This document shows, piece by piece, positions 19,780-29,300 of a stretch of 64,000 nt of DNA (positions within the stretch are counted from its first letter, which is position 1; each line of letters opens with the position of its first letter). A model generated the notes under the pieces. It was not told where the DNA came from, made no database searches, and worked only from the letters and a program-made list of their open reading frames with translations. Source of the DNA: Hymenobacter tibetensis (GTDB lineage Bacteria > Bacteroidota > Bacteroidia > Cytophagales > Hymenobacteraceae). A program made the position numbers and the translations under genes. The stretch covers positions 3,438,001-3,502,000 of the forward strand of contig NZ_CP094669.1 in assembly GCF_022827545.1 (NCBI RefSeq), written 5' to 3'.

Positions 19780-19816
19780 GCTCAAAGCTTGAGCGTATCT
19801 AAAACTTTGAGTACTC
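19780..19816. promoter_or_regulatory. Candidate operator of the XRE regulator
   Basis: GCTCAAAGCTTGAGC (19780-19794) is a 15-base palindrome 18 bases upstream of the regulator's start codon. The half-site recurs inverted as CTTTGAG at 19805-19811, overlapping the palindrome GAGTACTC (19809-19816). On the minus strand AAGCTTTG is one base from the TAnnTTTG promoter box. Position and symmetry fit an autoregulatory site; no experimental support. Confidence 0.5.
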
Positions 19817-19964
19817 TTGTGTCGTAAAGCTACCACATATTCGACACATCACTTTGCAAGGCGCTACTTTTTTGAGCCGCCAGCAGATTTTGCTAGCACC
19901 CCTCCTATAAGCTCTCTTCATTTATCTAGTAGCACTCCTTTCTCAATACCTAGTTTCCACTGGC

Positions 19965-20366
19965 ATGGTCAACTCTTACTTCTTTAAAATCCAGACTTAC
20001 TTGTTGGAGCTTGGCTTCGACATTCACCATCTGGACGAGGCCAACAACCTGCTGGTGGTAAGTAAGCCGGAGTTGGGTATCGAGCATCTGGTGCTTGGCT
20101 GTGGCGAGCCGCTGCTGATTATGGAGCAATATCTGCTCGACCTGCCCGGCCCGAACTGCGACGTGTACCAGCGGCTACTTCAGAAAAACCGCGACATCAT
20201 TCACGGCGCCTTCGTGCTCGACGAGTCGGGCCGCAAGGTCATCTTTCGCGACACCCTCCAACTAGAGCATCTCGACCGGCCGGAACTGGAGGCTGTGTTC
20301 AATTCCCTGGCACTCTTGCTGAGCGAGTTCAGCGACGAGTTGATTGCGTTTTCGAAAGGACAGTAA
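19965..20366 (+). CDS. YbjN / Tir-chaperone-like small protein
   Basis: 133 residues, no signal peptide. It opens with SYFFKIQTYLLELGFDIHHLDEANNLLVVS, the alpha-beta-beta start of the CesT/YbjN fold used by type III secretion chaperones and by YbjN proteins, and ends with two amphipathic helices (ELEAVFNSLALLLSEFSDELI). Proteins of this type are repeatedly found beside pspA in Bacteroidota (recollection). Likely a cytoplasmic dimeric protein-binding factor rather than a secretion chaperone. First gene of the plus-strand run, followed after 111 bases by pspA, with a palindrome between. Confidence 0.7.
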   Translation: MVNSYFFKIQTYLLELGFDIHHLDEANNLLVVSKPELGIEHLVLGCGEPLLIMEQYLLDLPGPNCDVYQRLLQKNRDIIHGAFVLDESGRKVIFRDTLQLEHLDRPELEAVFNSLALLLSEFSDELIAFSKGQ

Positions 20367-20369
20367 GTT

Positions 20370-20461
20370 GCGCGAAGCTCCAGCTTCGCCCCTCGTTGCA
20401 CGACCCACTTCCTCGTTGCAGCGACTAACGTTCAACGAGGCCTGAAGCTGGAGCTTCGCGC
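20370..20461. repeat. Long palindrome between the YbjN-like gene and pspA
   Basis: Perfect 18-bp arms GCGCGAAGCTCCAGCTTC (20370-20387) and its complement (20444-20461). Inside, CCTCGTTG occurs twice directly and CAACGAGG once inverted, so alternative nested stems can form. It begins 4 bases after the stop and ends 16 bases before the pspA ATG. It resembles REP/BIME-type intergenic repeats; it may attenuate or punctuate the operon. Confidence 0.7.
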
Positions 20462-20477
20462 TATATCTCTAGAAGCC

Positions 20478-21182
20478 ATGAACTTATTTAACCGCATCTT
20501 CAAAATCGGACAGGCCGAAGCCCACTCTGCCGTCAACCAGCTCGAAGACCCTATCAAAATGACCGAGCAGGGGCTGCGCGACCTACGCCAGGACCTCGAC
20601 AAGGCCTTGCACGCGCTAGCTGAAGTGAAAGCCCTGGCTATCCGGGCCCGCAACGAGGTGGAGGTAGAACGCAGCCGCGCCCTCGACTACGAAAACAAAG
20701 CAGTACTTCTGCTCCAAAAAGCTCACCGGCAGGAAATGGATGCCGCCGAAGCCGACCGCCTAGCCACGGAAGCGTTGCTCAAGAAAACGCAGCACGAAGC
20801 GCAAGGCTCCCGCGCCGCGCAAGACCAGCAGAAGTTTGAGGCTTCCGCTGCACAGCTCGACCAAAACGTGCAACAGCTCAAGAGCACCATCAGCCAATGG
20901 GACAACGAGCTCAGAACCCTCAAAGCCCGCGTGACGGTAAGCACGGCCACCAAAACCATCAACCAGCAACTAGCCCAACTCGATTCGTCGGGAACGGTGG
21001 CGTTGCTGGAGCGTATGAAGGAGAAAGTAGCCACCGAAGAAGCCCTAGCCGAATCGTACGGCCAGATTGCCCAAGAAAACCGCACTATTGATCAGGAAAT
21101 CGATAAAGCCTTGGGTTCCACGCAGTCTGGCCAAGCCAGCCAGGACCTGAAAGCCTTGAAGGCAAAGCTCGGACTCGAATAA
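20478..21182 (+). CDS. pspA: PspA/IM30 family membrane-stress protein
   Basis: 234 residues, almost entirely alpha-helical coiled coil: an N-terminal helix NLFNRIFKIGQAEAHSAVNQLEDPIKMTEQ followed by long Glu/Lys/Ala/Gln heptads to the C-terminus. The DP-x-K-x-x-x-Q motif near residue 25 is characteristic of PspA/Vipp1 (ESCRT-III superfamily). Expected to bind and stabilise stressed cytoplasmic membrane as oligomers. Length typical of the family. It is followed after 15 bases by a small membrane protein and sits in the presumed operon with YqiJ-like and flotillin genes. Confidence 0.92.
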   Translation: MNLFNRIFKIGQAEAHSAVNQLEDPIKMTEQGLRDLRQDLDKALHALAEVKALAIRARNEVEVERSRALDYENKAVLLLQKAHRQEMDAAEADRLATEALLKKTQHEAQGSRAAQDQQKFEASAAQLDQNVQQLKSTISQWDNELRTLKARVTVSTATKTINQQLAQLDSSGTVALLERMKEKVATEEALAESYGQIAQENRTIDQEIDKALGSTQSGQASQDLKALKAKLGLE

Positions 21183-21197
21183 CCTACCCTCTGCGCT

Positions 21198-21428
21198 ATG
21201 AACAACAGCATGAACCTAACGGAGAAGATATTGCGAATTTGCTCCTTGGTCTTGGTGCTTTGTAGCCTGGCGCTACGCCTCCCCCACATCGTGGGCGTGA
21301 GTGATGCACATGCCATGCTGACGTTCGGTTTGCTGCTTGGTTTGCTCTCATATAGTAGCTATTCCCGGCGGCTCCGGCGCCTCAACGAGGAACTGGAGCG
21401 CCAACTAGAAGACCGAAAGCCCGACTAG
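21198..21428 (+). CDS. Small two-helix membrane protein
   Basis: 76 residues: two hydrophobic helices (about 10-28 ICSLVLVLCSLALRLP and 36-52 AHAMLTFGLLLGLLSY) and a charged tail (SRRLRRLNEELERQLEDRKPD) forming an amphipathic or coiled-coil helix. The tail could contact PspA, but that is inference. Starts 15 bases after the pspA stop, consistent with co-transcription. No family recognised. Confidence 0.7.
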   Translation: MNNSMNLTEKILRICSLVLVLCSLALRLPHIVGVSDAHAMLTFGLLLGLLSYSSYSRRLRRLNEELERQLEDRKPD

Positions 21429-21514
21429 CCTCGGTCAGGACGACAGAAGCCCATGTAAAGTAATAAGCTTCTGTTTCCTGAAATTTTACCTGCGCGGCAC
21501 TATCCCTTATTCAT

Positions 21515-22174
21515 ATGACTGAGCTGCTGCATGCGGCCGTTTCGCCGCCCAACCTATTGCCCACCGCGCTGCTGGTGTTTGTGCTCCTGTATTGGCTGAC
21601 CGTAATTGTTGGTTTGCTGGATTTTAAGACCCTTGATATCTCCACCGACCACGATTTCGACGGCACTCACAGCGCCCACGTATCGGCCGACCACGGGGGA
21701 ATTGGTGTAAGTTGGCTGAACAACGCACTGGCTTTCTTCAACTTAGGGCGCGTACCGCTGATGGTGTTTTTGAGCTTTGTGGCCTTGCCGCTGTGGGTGG
21801 CGAGCATCCTACTCAACTACTACCTCGGCAATGAGGCCTTGCTGCCGGGGTTGCTACTGCTGGTGCCGCTGTTCATCAGCAGCTTGCTACTAGCCAAGGT
21901 GCTCACGCTGCCTTTCGTGCATCTGTTTGCCGCCCTCGAGAAAAGCCACGACAGCGGTGCGCAGCCCCTCGGCAAAGTCTGCCTAGTACTGCTGCCTACC
22001 AGCCACGAGCGGCTCGGTCAAGCCAGCGTCCGGTTGCTCAATGGAGCGCCGCTGGTACTTAACGTTCGCGCCGCTTCCATCACCTCCGAGCTGCGCAAAG
22101 GCGACTCCGCCCTAGTAATCGACTATGACAAGGAGCGCCGCTGCTACCTGATTGAGCCCTACGACGCAGTGTAA
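21515..22174 (+). CDS. YqiJ-like membrane protein with C-terminal OB fold
   Basis: 219 residues. Three or four membrane helices (LLPTALLVFVLLYWLTVIVGL, RVPLMVFLSFVALPLWVASIL, LLPGLLLLVPLFISSLLLAKV) are followed by a soluble beta-rich domain (GKVCLVLLPTSHERLGQASVRL ... KGDSALVIDYDKERRCYLIEPY) of the OB-fold/NfeD type. This is the layout of YqiJ, the membrane partner encoded next to the flotillin YqiK in E. coli. Here a YqiK-like flotillin lies two genes downstream, supporting the assignment. Presumed to help organise flotillin-rich membrane regions. Confidence 0.8.
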   Translation: MTELLHAAVSPPNLLPTALLVFVLLYWLTVIVGLLDFKTLDISTDHDFDGTHSAHVSADHGGIGVSWLNNALAFFNLGRVPLMVFLSFVALPLWVASILLNYYLGNEALLPGLLLLVPLFISSLLLAKVLTLPFVHLFAALEKSHDSGAQPLGKVCLVLLPTSHERLGQASVRLLNGAPLVLNVRAASITSELRKGDSALVIDYDKERRCYLIEPYDAV

Positions 22175-22189
22175 CGCTGTTGATTTCTT

Positions 22190-22327
22190 ATGCTTGAGAA
22201 GCTGAAATCTTTTCGGGACTGGTTGATCGAACTTGGTGCCGATGTGCTGCTGGAAGGACTGTTTGAATTTGTTTGGAGCGTGTTTGTGAAGATGCTTGAA
22301 ATACTAGCCGATGCGTTGTCCAACTAA
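22190..22327 (+). CDS. 45-residue amphipathic peptide in the pspA-flotillin run
   Basis: ATG at 22190 to TAA at 22327 gives 45 residues (MLEKLKSFRDWLIELGADVLLEGLFEFVWSVFVKMLEILADALSN). It is almost continuously helical and amphipathic with a hydrophobic middle, acidic overall, and ends 18 bases before the next ATG. It starts 15 bases after the YqiJ-like stop, so spacing fits an operon. It could be a membrane-associated accessory peptide; no family known to me. Confidence 0.6.
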   Translation: MLEKLKSFRDWLIELGADVLLEGLFEFVWSVFVKMLEILADALSN

Positions 22328-22345
22328 TATCTTCTTGCCAAAACG

Positions 22346-22756
22346 ATGCTGAAAATCTTCAAATCGGCGGTCAGCTGGTGGTTGGTTGGACCCATTTTCC
22401 TCTTTCTGATGGGCGTGCCTTTGATAAGCTGGCAACACCCCGCTGCGTTTCTCACTAGTGCTGCAATGTGTTGGCTGACATCAGCTTATGTCTTCTACAT
22501 GATGCGCACCACCCTCTACACCCTTACGCCCACGCACCTAGTGGTGCAATGCGGACTTTGGCGGATGCAGGTGGCTTTGGATAGCATTACCAAGGTGATG
22601 CCCACGCGCAACCCACTTAGCTCGCCGGCCTTTTCACTCGACCGGTTGGAAATCAGCTACGGCAAGTACGATACGGTTCTGGTTTCTCCCGTCAACAAGC
22701 TCAACTTTTTACAGGCCTTGCATCAACTTAACCCGACTATTCAGCTTCCTTTGTAA
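22346..22756 (+). CDS. Membrane protein with bacterial PH domain
   Basis: 136 residues. Two N-terminal membrane helices (SAVSWWLVGPIFLFLMGVPLI and AAFLTSAAMCWLTSAYVFYM) are followed by a PH-like beta domain: TLYTLTPTHLVVQCGLWRM, the ITKVMPTRNPLSSPAFSLDRLEISYG block and VLVSPVNKLNFLQAL. The N-P-x-S-S-P-A-x-S-L-D-R-L motif is hallmark of the DUF304/bPH group. Inferred role: membrane-linked scaffold in the same complex as its neighbours. Lies 87 bases upstream of the flotillin ATG. Confidence 0.85.
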   Translation: MLKIFKSAVSWWLVGPIFLFLMGVPLISWQHPAAFLTSAAMCWLTSAYVFYMMRTTLYTLTPTHLVVQCGLWRMQVALDSITKVMPTRNPLSSPAFSLDRLEISYGKYDTVLVSPVNKLNFLQALHQLNPTIQLPL

Positions 22757-22843
22757 CAGGGCGCCAAATAGTATCTTTTCTAGGTCTGTTCTTTTTTGCT
22801 TTATACTTTCTTCTGTTTGAATTTACTCTTACTTCTTACTTCC

Positions 22844-25012
22844 ATGTTAGAACAACTATCCCTGGCGGTGATTGTCATTGTCGCCCTGCTGCTGCTTGGC
22901 TTGATTGCCATTGTGGTGAAAATGTACCAGAAAGCTGTGCAAGGTGAGGCGATGGTACGCACCGGCCTTGGCGATACCAAGGTGTCGTTTAGCGGCATCT
23001 TCGTGGTACCGGTGCTGCATAAGCTGGAGGTGATGGACATCACCCTCAAAAACATGGTTATTTCGCGGGCTGGCTCCGAAGGCCTCGTTTGCAAAGACAA
23101 CCTGCGGGCCGACGTGAAAGTGAACTTCTTCGTGCGCGTCAACAAAACCCACGACGACGTGGTGCAAGTAGCGCAGAGTATTGGTTGCCGCCGCGCCTCC
23201 GACCCGATGGCGCTGGAAAACCTCTTCGACGCCAAGTTCTCGGAAGCCCTGAAAACGGTGGGCAAGCAGTTCGACTTTATCGAGCTCTACAACTCGCGTG
23301 AGCAGTTCAAACAGGAAATCCTGCGCATCATCGGCACCGACCTCAACGGCTACGTCCTCGACGACTGCGCCATTGACTACTTAGAGCAAACCCCGCTGTC
23401 CTCACTCAACCAAGACAACATCCTGGACGCCGAGGGTATTAAGAAGATTGTGGCCCTGACCTCGGAGCAGAAGATTCAGGCCAACTCTATTGCCCGCGAG
23501 ATGCAAAAAACCATCAAGAAGCAGGACGTGGAAGCCCAAGAAACCATCCTGCAACTCGATAAGCAGTTGATTGAGAACCAGGAAAAGCAGAAGCGCGAAA
23601 TAGCCAATATCAAAGCCCGCGAACTGGCCGAAACCGAGAAAGTACAGCAAGAAGAAAAGCTGAAGTCGGAAAAGGCCCGCATTGCCACCGAAGAAGAAGT
23701 AGGCATCGCGCAGCAGAACCGCGACCGGCAGGTGCTGGTAGCCGAGCGCAACAAACAGCGCACCGACGCCGTGGAAACCGAGCGAGTAGCCCAAGCCAAA
23801 GCGTTGGAAGCCAACGAGCGGGAACGGATTGTAGCCTTAGCTCAAATCGAAAAAGAGAAGGCGTTGGAAGAAGAAAAGAAGAACATTCAAACTATTATTC
23901 GTGAGCGGATAGTAGTGGAAAAAGCCACCGTTCAAGAGGAAGAGAAAATCAAAGACACCCGCGCCCAAGCCCAAGCCGACCGTGAAAAACTGGTAGCTGT
24001 TACGGCCGCCAAGCAGCAAGCCGAAGCCGCTACCGTGGCCCTTGTGGGCAACGCTGACATGGAGCGCCAGGCCGCCGAGTTCCGCGCCAAGCAGGCCCTC
24101 ATTGATGCCGAAGCCGAGAAAGCCGCCGCTGAGTTCAAGGGCCAAGCCATCCGCACACTGGCTGAAGCCGAAGCCAGCAAAGCCACGGCCGTTGGCTTAG
24201 CTGAAGCGCAGGTGATGCAAGCCAAAGCCACCGCTCGCCAGAAAGAAGGTGAAACCGAAGCCAACGTACTCCAACTCACTGCCTCCGCCGAAGCCCAAGC
24301 CATCCAGGCCAAAGCCGGCGCCCAAGCCGAAGCCGACGAGAAGCTTGGCTTGGTAGCGGCCAAAGTGAACCGCGAAAAAGGCCTCGCCGACGCCGACATC
24401 ATCCAGGCCCGCGCCGATGCCGACCAGAAGAAAGGCCTCGCCGAAGCGGCCGTTTCGGAGCAGAAGTTTGCGGTGGAAGCCAAGGGCATCGAAGCCAAGG
24501 CCGACGCCATGAAAAAGCTCGACGGGGTGGGCAAAGACCACGAGGAATTCAAACTGCGTCTCGACAAAGAAAAGTCGGTGGAGCTGGCCCAAATCAGCAT
24601 CCAGAAAGACATTGCTGCCTCGCAGGCCGATGTTATCGGCGAAGCCCTCAAAGCTGCCAAAATCGACATCGTGGGTGGCGAGACGATGTTCTTCGACCAG
24701 ATTATCGGCTCGATAACCAAAGGCAAAATGGTGGACCGCGCCGTGCACAACTCCGAAGTGCTCGGTACGGTGAAAGACGCTTTCTTTTCTCTCGACGGGG
24801 GCGGCGACTTCAAGTCCAACCTGCGCCGCTTCATCGACCAGTTCGGCCTCAGCTCCGAGGATATGAAAAACCTTAGCGTCTCGGCCCTGCTCCTGAAGCT
24901 GATGAACAAAGCCGGCGACGATGCCACCCGCAACACCATCACGCAACTAGCCAGCACCGCGCAGGCTTTAGGTATCGGCGACAAGCCAGTGAAGATGTTG
25001 GAGCTGAAGTAA
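22844..25012 (+). CDS. Flotillin family protein, YqiK type
   Basis: 722 residues from the ATG at 22844. A TTG at 22796 in frame would add 16 residues (MLYTFFCLNLLLLLTS) and is less likely because the single membrane helix (AVIVIVALLLLGLIAIVVKMY) then sits at the very N-terminus as in flotillins. The SPFH/Band 7 domain spans about residues 30-220 (TKVSFSGIFVVPVLHKLEVMD, FVRVNKTHDDVVQVAQS). From about 225 to 620 comes an Ala/Glu/Lys-rich coiled coil with many A-E-A repeats; a folded C-terminal segment follows. Scaffolds functional membrane microdomains. A terminator follows at 25043. Confidence 0.92.
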   Translation: MLEQLSLAVIVIVALLLLGLIAIVVKMYQKAVQGEAMVRTGLGDTKVSFSGIFVVPVLHKLEVMDITLKNMVISRAGSEGLVCKDNLRADVKVNFFVRVNKTHDDVVQVAQSIGCRRASDPMALENLFDAKFSEALKTVGKQFDFIELYNSREQFKQEILRIIGTDLNGYVLDDCAIDYLEQTPLSSLNQDNILDAEGIKKIVALTSEQKIQANSIAREMQKTIKKQDVEAQETILQLDKQLIENQEKQKREIANIKARELAETEKVQQEEKLKSEKARIATEEEVGIAQQNRDRQVLVAERNKQRTDAVETERVAQAKALEANERERIVALAQIEKEKALEEEKKNIQTIIRERIVVEKATVQEEEKIKDTRAQAQADREKLVAVTAAKQQAEAATVALVGNADMERQAAEFRAKQALIDAEAEKAAAEFKGQAIRTLAEAEASKATAVGLAEAQVMQAKATARQKEGETEANVLQLTASAEAQAIQAKAGAQAEADEKLGLVAAKVNREKGLADADIIQARADADQKKGLAEAAVSEQKFAVEAKGIEAKADAMKKLDGVGKDHEEFKLRLDKEKSVELAQISIQKDIAASQADVIGEALKAAKIDIVGGETMFFDQIIGSITKGKMVDRAVHNSEVLGTVKDAFFSLDGGGDFKSNLRRFIDQFGLSSEDMKNLSVSALLLKLMNKAGDDATRNTITQLASTAQALGIGDKPVKMLELK

Positions 25013-25042
25013 GGAATGACTACCCTTCAAGCAAGGATTAGC

Positions 25043-25077
25043 AACTAGCTCCCCTCAGATGAGGAGGGGAGCTAGTT
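25043..25077 (+). terminator. Terminator after the flotillin gene
   Basis: AACTAGCTCCCCTC (25043-25056) pairs with GAGGGGAGCTAGTT (25064-25077), followed by TTCAG. It lies 30 bases past the flotillin stop and may split the plus-strand run into two transcripts. Confidence 0.75.
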
Positions 25078-25102
25078 TTCAGTTCTAATAGAGTCACTCT
25101 AC

Positions 25103-25789
25103 ATGCTTTTACGCCCTACGACACTTTCCTTACTGTACGTACCATTAGCTGTGCTATTGGCTAGCTGCAACTCACCTGATTCCAGCAAGTCACACGCGGA
25201 GGAAGCGGTTACTAGCCCAACGGCGGCTGACCAACCACCTGCTACTGCCGCTGCGCCGCCTTGCTTGGAGCGTATGCAAGGGTTCCTGCGCTGGTATCAT
25301 CGACGGTATACCGCAGAGTTCGACACTACCACGGATTTTATCAACATACCGCTCACCGGCGACGAAGATGCCGCTACGTTGGCCAAAATTCCTCGCAGTA
25401 ATATCAGCTCCACGAACTACATGCAGCTGAACCACCGTAAGTTGGCTGTATACATCGATACGCTTCGGCGCTCCGGCTATTTCTCTGCCAGCTACCTGGC
25501 TGCTAAACAGGCTTCCATCCTGGAACGCGGGCAGGAGTTGGAAGCCGAGAAAGTGACGGAAGGGTTGCTCGAAGGCTTTGACTCCGACGAGGTGATTCAT
25601 ACGCAAGACATCTATCAACGCGAAGACATCAATAAGCTGACGGCGTACCAACCTGCTGGCCTCAAACCCGGCACTCAGGCCTACCGCCTGCAATTATCCT
25701 CACTTGGAGAAGAAAATTTCAGCTGGGTCTTCTACGTCAAACAAGAAAAAGGCCGCTGCGTCATCGACAGCGTGCATACCACTGAGTAG
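25103..25789 (+). CDS. Putative lipoprotein, DUF3828-like
   Basis: 228 residues. Signal peptide with lipobox LAVLLASC (Cys near residue 22), then a Ser/Thr/Pro/Ala linker, CLERMQGFLRWYHRRY, a YIDTLRRSGYFSASYLAAK segment and an acidic middle (ESGFDSDEVIHTQD-like). The F-L-x-W-Y start followed by a segment on 'gone to' helices and a final YRLQLSSLGEENFSWVFYV beta region recalls DUF3828 lipoproteins, but I am not certain. Predicted outer- or inner-membrane lipoprotein. Possibly accessory to the flotillin locus; separated by a terminator. Confidence 0.7.
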   Translation: MLLRPTTLSLLYVPLAVLLASCNSPDSSKSHAEEAVTSPTAADQPPATAAAPPCLERMQGFLRWYHRRYTAEFDTTTDFINIPLTGDEDAATLAKIPRSNISSTNYMQLNHRKLAVYIDTLRRSGYFSASYLAAKQASILERGQELEAEKVTEGLLEGFDSDEVIHTQDIYQREDINKLTAYQPAGLKPGTQAYRLQLSSLGEENFSWVFYVKQEKGRCVIDSVHTTE

Positions 25790-25899
25790 CCACGGCTGTC
25801 TTACCGACTATCTCAGTTAAGTACGCATCATTCTACTCTATTCAACCACCCTAGCTCCGCCTCAGTTGAGAAGGAAAGCCAGGCTCCACTCCTTGTTGT

Positions 25900-26280
25900 A
25901 TGTTCATGCAAGCACCCGATTCTAGCAATCCGCCAACTCCGACTCGGCAGGTAGTCAGTATTGTCCTTGGGCTGGCTTTCTGCGTTGCGGTCTTTGCGGG
26001 CGTCATCTACTTCGTCAAAGCGGAGAGGGCCGAAAAGCGGGCGTTAATTCTGAAAAACCCGGGGTATGTCACGGGCATCATTACCCGGGTGAGAACCTAC
26101 AAGGGCCGGCGCGTATCGGTGCAATATACCGTTGGTGGAGCAGATTATTCCCTTAGAACCAGGGTGACCAGAAGCTTCCTACGTACCCACGCCAAAGGCG
26201 ATACTACCGCTGTCATCTATTCTAGATCCGATCCGTCCAGTGCTATCCTGAAGGCCACATTGCGGCCCTCAACCAAGTAA
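25900..26280 (+). CDS. Single-pass membrane protein, DUF3592-like
   Basis: 126 residues. One membrane helix (VVSIVLGLAFCVAVFAGVIYFV, about 18-39) is followed by a basic linker and a small beta domain: GYVTGIITRVRTYKGRRVSVQYTVGG ... AKGDTTAVIYSRSDPSSAIL. The G-x-I-T-x-V pattern, then V-Q-Y-T-V-x-G, and a V-I-Y-S-x-S-D-P-S near the end matches DUF3592-type membrane proteins. Short gap (45 bases) to the giant ATPase, so the two are probably co-transcribed. Confidence 0.72.
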   Translation: MFMQAPDSSNPPTPTRQVVSIVLGLAFCVAVFAGVIYFVKAERAEKRALILKNPGYVTGIITRVRTYKGRRVSVQYTVGGADYSLRTRVTRSFLRTHAKGDTTAVIYSRSDPSSAILKATLRPSTK

Positions 26281-26325
26281 TCAGCAGTTCTTTTCTCCTG
26301 GCAAGGGTTTGTGCCTTGCCCTCCT

Positions 26326-29300
26326 ATGGAAGCTCAAGCTACCCAACTCGAAACCGGCACCTACGAAATCCTGCGCAACCGCTTGCAGAAAAGCAGTGCG
26401 GACCTGCGCCAGCGGCTGGATGCGCTGAATACTGAGCGCAAGCAGGTGTTTGGGGCCGTGGATACACGCCTGCTTGGTACGGGCCGCATCACCACCGACA
26501 ACAACTGCGTGCCGTGGGACATGGTGCCGGTGGGGCGCCGCTTCTTGTTTGGGTATAACGTGGTATTGGGGCTGAAGGCGGAGCCGGATTTAGCCGATGT
26601 GTTCGGAGTGTACGAGTATGCCGAGCACGATTTCCGGCCGCAGGGACTGGAGCTGTTGCAGACCCCGCAGTTTCTGGAGGAGTTTCGCAACCTGTACCGC
26701 TACTACAAGAACACACAGTTCGTAAAGTTTGCGCAGATCGGGACGCACCTGTTCATGGTGTTCCGCATCGGCAAGAGTGCTACCGACGTGAAGACGTTTA
26801 AGTGGCTGCTGCAGGGCGATACGCTCACCTACCTCGACAACCGCTCCGACCACGAGTACACTTTCCCGCCGCAGCACGAGTTTCAGTGGAAGCGCGCCAC
26901 CCGGGACATGCAGCGCGGCGGCAAGCACCCCCACGTCAGCATCGAGGACAAGGTGTTTGTGGAAACCATCGGCGGTGACCTGACCATCAAGGTGGAAGAC
27001 AATACCGCCACTGGGCAGGGCATCTTGAGCGAGCCAGTCGACAACAAAGACCAGACGCTGGACGACTCGGAAATCTATTACGCGGTTATTGGCAACCTGA
27101 TTCTGCTCAAGATTCGGCCGTACCAGGAGCAGCAGTACCGCTACTTCATCTTCAACCACCGGCTGCAACAGGCGCAGCGGCTCGATGCCTTGGCCGATGC
27201 CTGCGTGCTGCTGCCTGACGGGCAAGGGCTGATTTTCCCGCACGGCTTCTACCTGCAAACCGGCGACAATAAGCTGTTCGACAACGGCTTGCGCGACATG
27301 CTGTTCGAGAAGCGGCTGGCTTCGCCCAACGGAGAAGATTTCCTGTACGTGTTCTACAACCGGGAGAGTGGCGCTTACTTGCTGCTGAGCTACAACCGCA
27401 TTGCCCAGCGCGTCGATAACCCGATTGTGTGCCACGGCTACGCGCTGTTCGAGAACGGGGAGCTGTGCTACTTCCGCGCCGACGATGAGCCCAAGAAGCA
27501 CCACGCCGTCCAAATCTGGCAGACGCCCTACACCGGCCCCGACTTCCAGCTACCCGTCACCTCCGATTCGTACCTCTACAAGCTGGGCAACAAAGAGATA
27601 GTGCGGGCCATGAGTGAGGTGCAGGAAGTCTTGACCCTCACCGGCAAAGACGACAGTTACGCCGGCCTCTACCTCGACCTGATCCGCCAAACCACGGCCC
27701 TTACCGACTCCTACCACTGGCTGCGCGAACCCGCTGCTCAAGCCCTGGCCGAGCCACTGACGGAAATCCGGCAGACGGCTTCGGCGGCGGTGGCCGAGTT
27801 CGAGAAAGTGCAGAGCATCCGCAAAAACACCAGCCAGCAAACCCAAACCGTCTTTCAAAAAGCCGACGACCTAGCCAGCCGCATCCGTCGTGCCGCGCCC
27901 GATACTGTAACGGAGTTTGTGCAATTGCTTGGTGAGCTGCGGGCCGTGCGGGGCGAGGTGATTTCGTTGAAAGAGCTGCGCTACGTGGAAGCGCCCGCCG
28001 TGGAAGCTCACGCCGCCACCCTTGAAACGCTGAGCAAGGAGGTAGCTACTCACACCGTGGAGTTCCTGCTAAAACCCGACGCGCTAGCGCCCTATGCCAC
28101 CCGCGTGCAGACCATCGAAGAAGGCGTGGCGCAGGTGCAGAAAACCGTGGAAGCCGACCAACGCGAACAGGAAACAGCAGCTATTGCCCAAGAGCTGGAG
28201 CTGCTCATTGAGGTAGTCAGCAACCTGCCCATCCCGGACCCCACCCAAACCACAGCCATCATCGACAATATCTCGGCGGTGTACGCGCGCTTCAACCAGA
28301 TTCGGGCGGCGCTGAAGCGGCGGCGGCAGGCGCTGGCGGGCACCGAGGCGCAGGCCGAATTCACGGCCCAACTCAAACTGCTCGACCAAGCCCTTACCAA
28401 CTACCTCGACCTGGCCGACGCGCCCGCTAAGTGTGATGAGTACCTGACCAAGCTCATGGTGCAACTGGAAGAGCTGGAAGGCAAGTTTCCCGACTTCGAC
28501 CAGTTCCTGAGCCAGTTGGCAACTAAGCGCGAGCAAGTGTACGAGGCTTTCGAGAGCAAGAAAGTGGCCTTGGTGGCAGCTCGTAACCAGCGCGCTACAG
28601 CCTTGCTGCAAAGCGCCGAGCGGCTACTAAAAGCTGTGCAAACTCGCCTCGGTCGTCTAGAATCAGTAGCCGACATCAACGGCTATTTCGCTGCCGACTT
28701 GATGGTGGAGAAAGTGCGCGGCACCATGGAAGAGCTGCGCAAACTTGGTGACGCCGTGAAGGCCGACGATGTGCAGTCGCGTCTGAAAACGCTGCGCGAA
28801 GATGCCGTGCGCCAGCTCCGCGACCGGGCCGACCTCTACGCCGACGGCGGCCAAACGCTGAAGTTCGGTTCCCACGCCTTCACCGTGAACACCCAGCCGC
28901 TGGACCTGACGGTGGTACTTCGCGACGGCGACCTGCACTACCACCTTACCGGGACCAACTTCTTCCAGAAGATAACCGACCCCGCGCTGCTCTCGGCTCG
29001 CCCGGTGTGGGAGCAAACCGTGGTATCGGAAAACGAAGAAGTGTACCGGGCCGAGTTTCTGGCCTGGCGCCTGCTGCAAGCCGCGCAGCACCCCACGCCC
29101 GCCAACCCCGAAGTAGGACGCGCCGCCGTGCTGTCCGTAGCCGAACTCTCGCACCTCAGCCAGCCGGAGCTGCTAGCCTATGTGCAGCAGTTTATGGCCT
29201 CGCGCTACGCCGAGGGCTACCTCAAAGGCGTGCACGACCACGACGCCACCCTGCTGCTTACGGCTCTGGTGCGCCTCACCCGCACCGCCGACTTGCTGCG

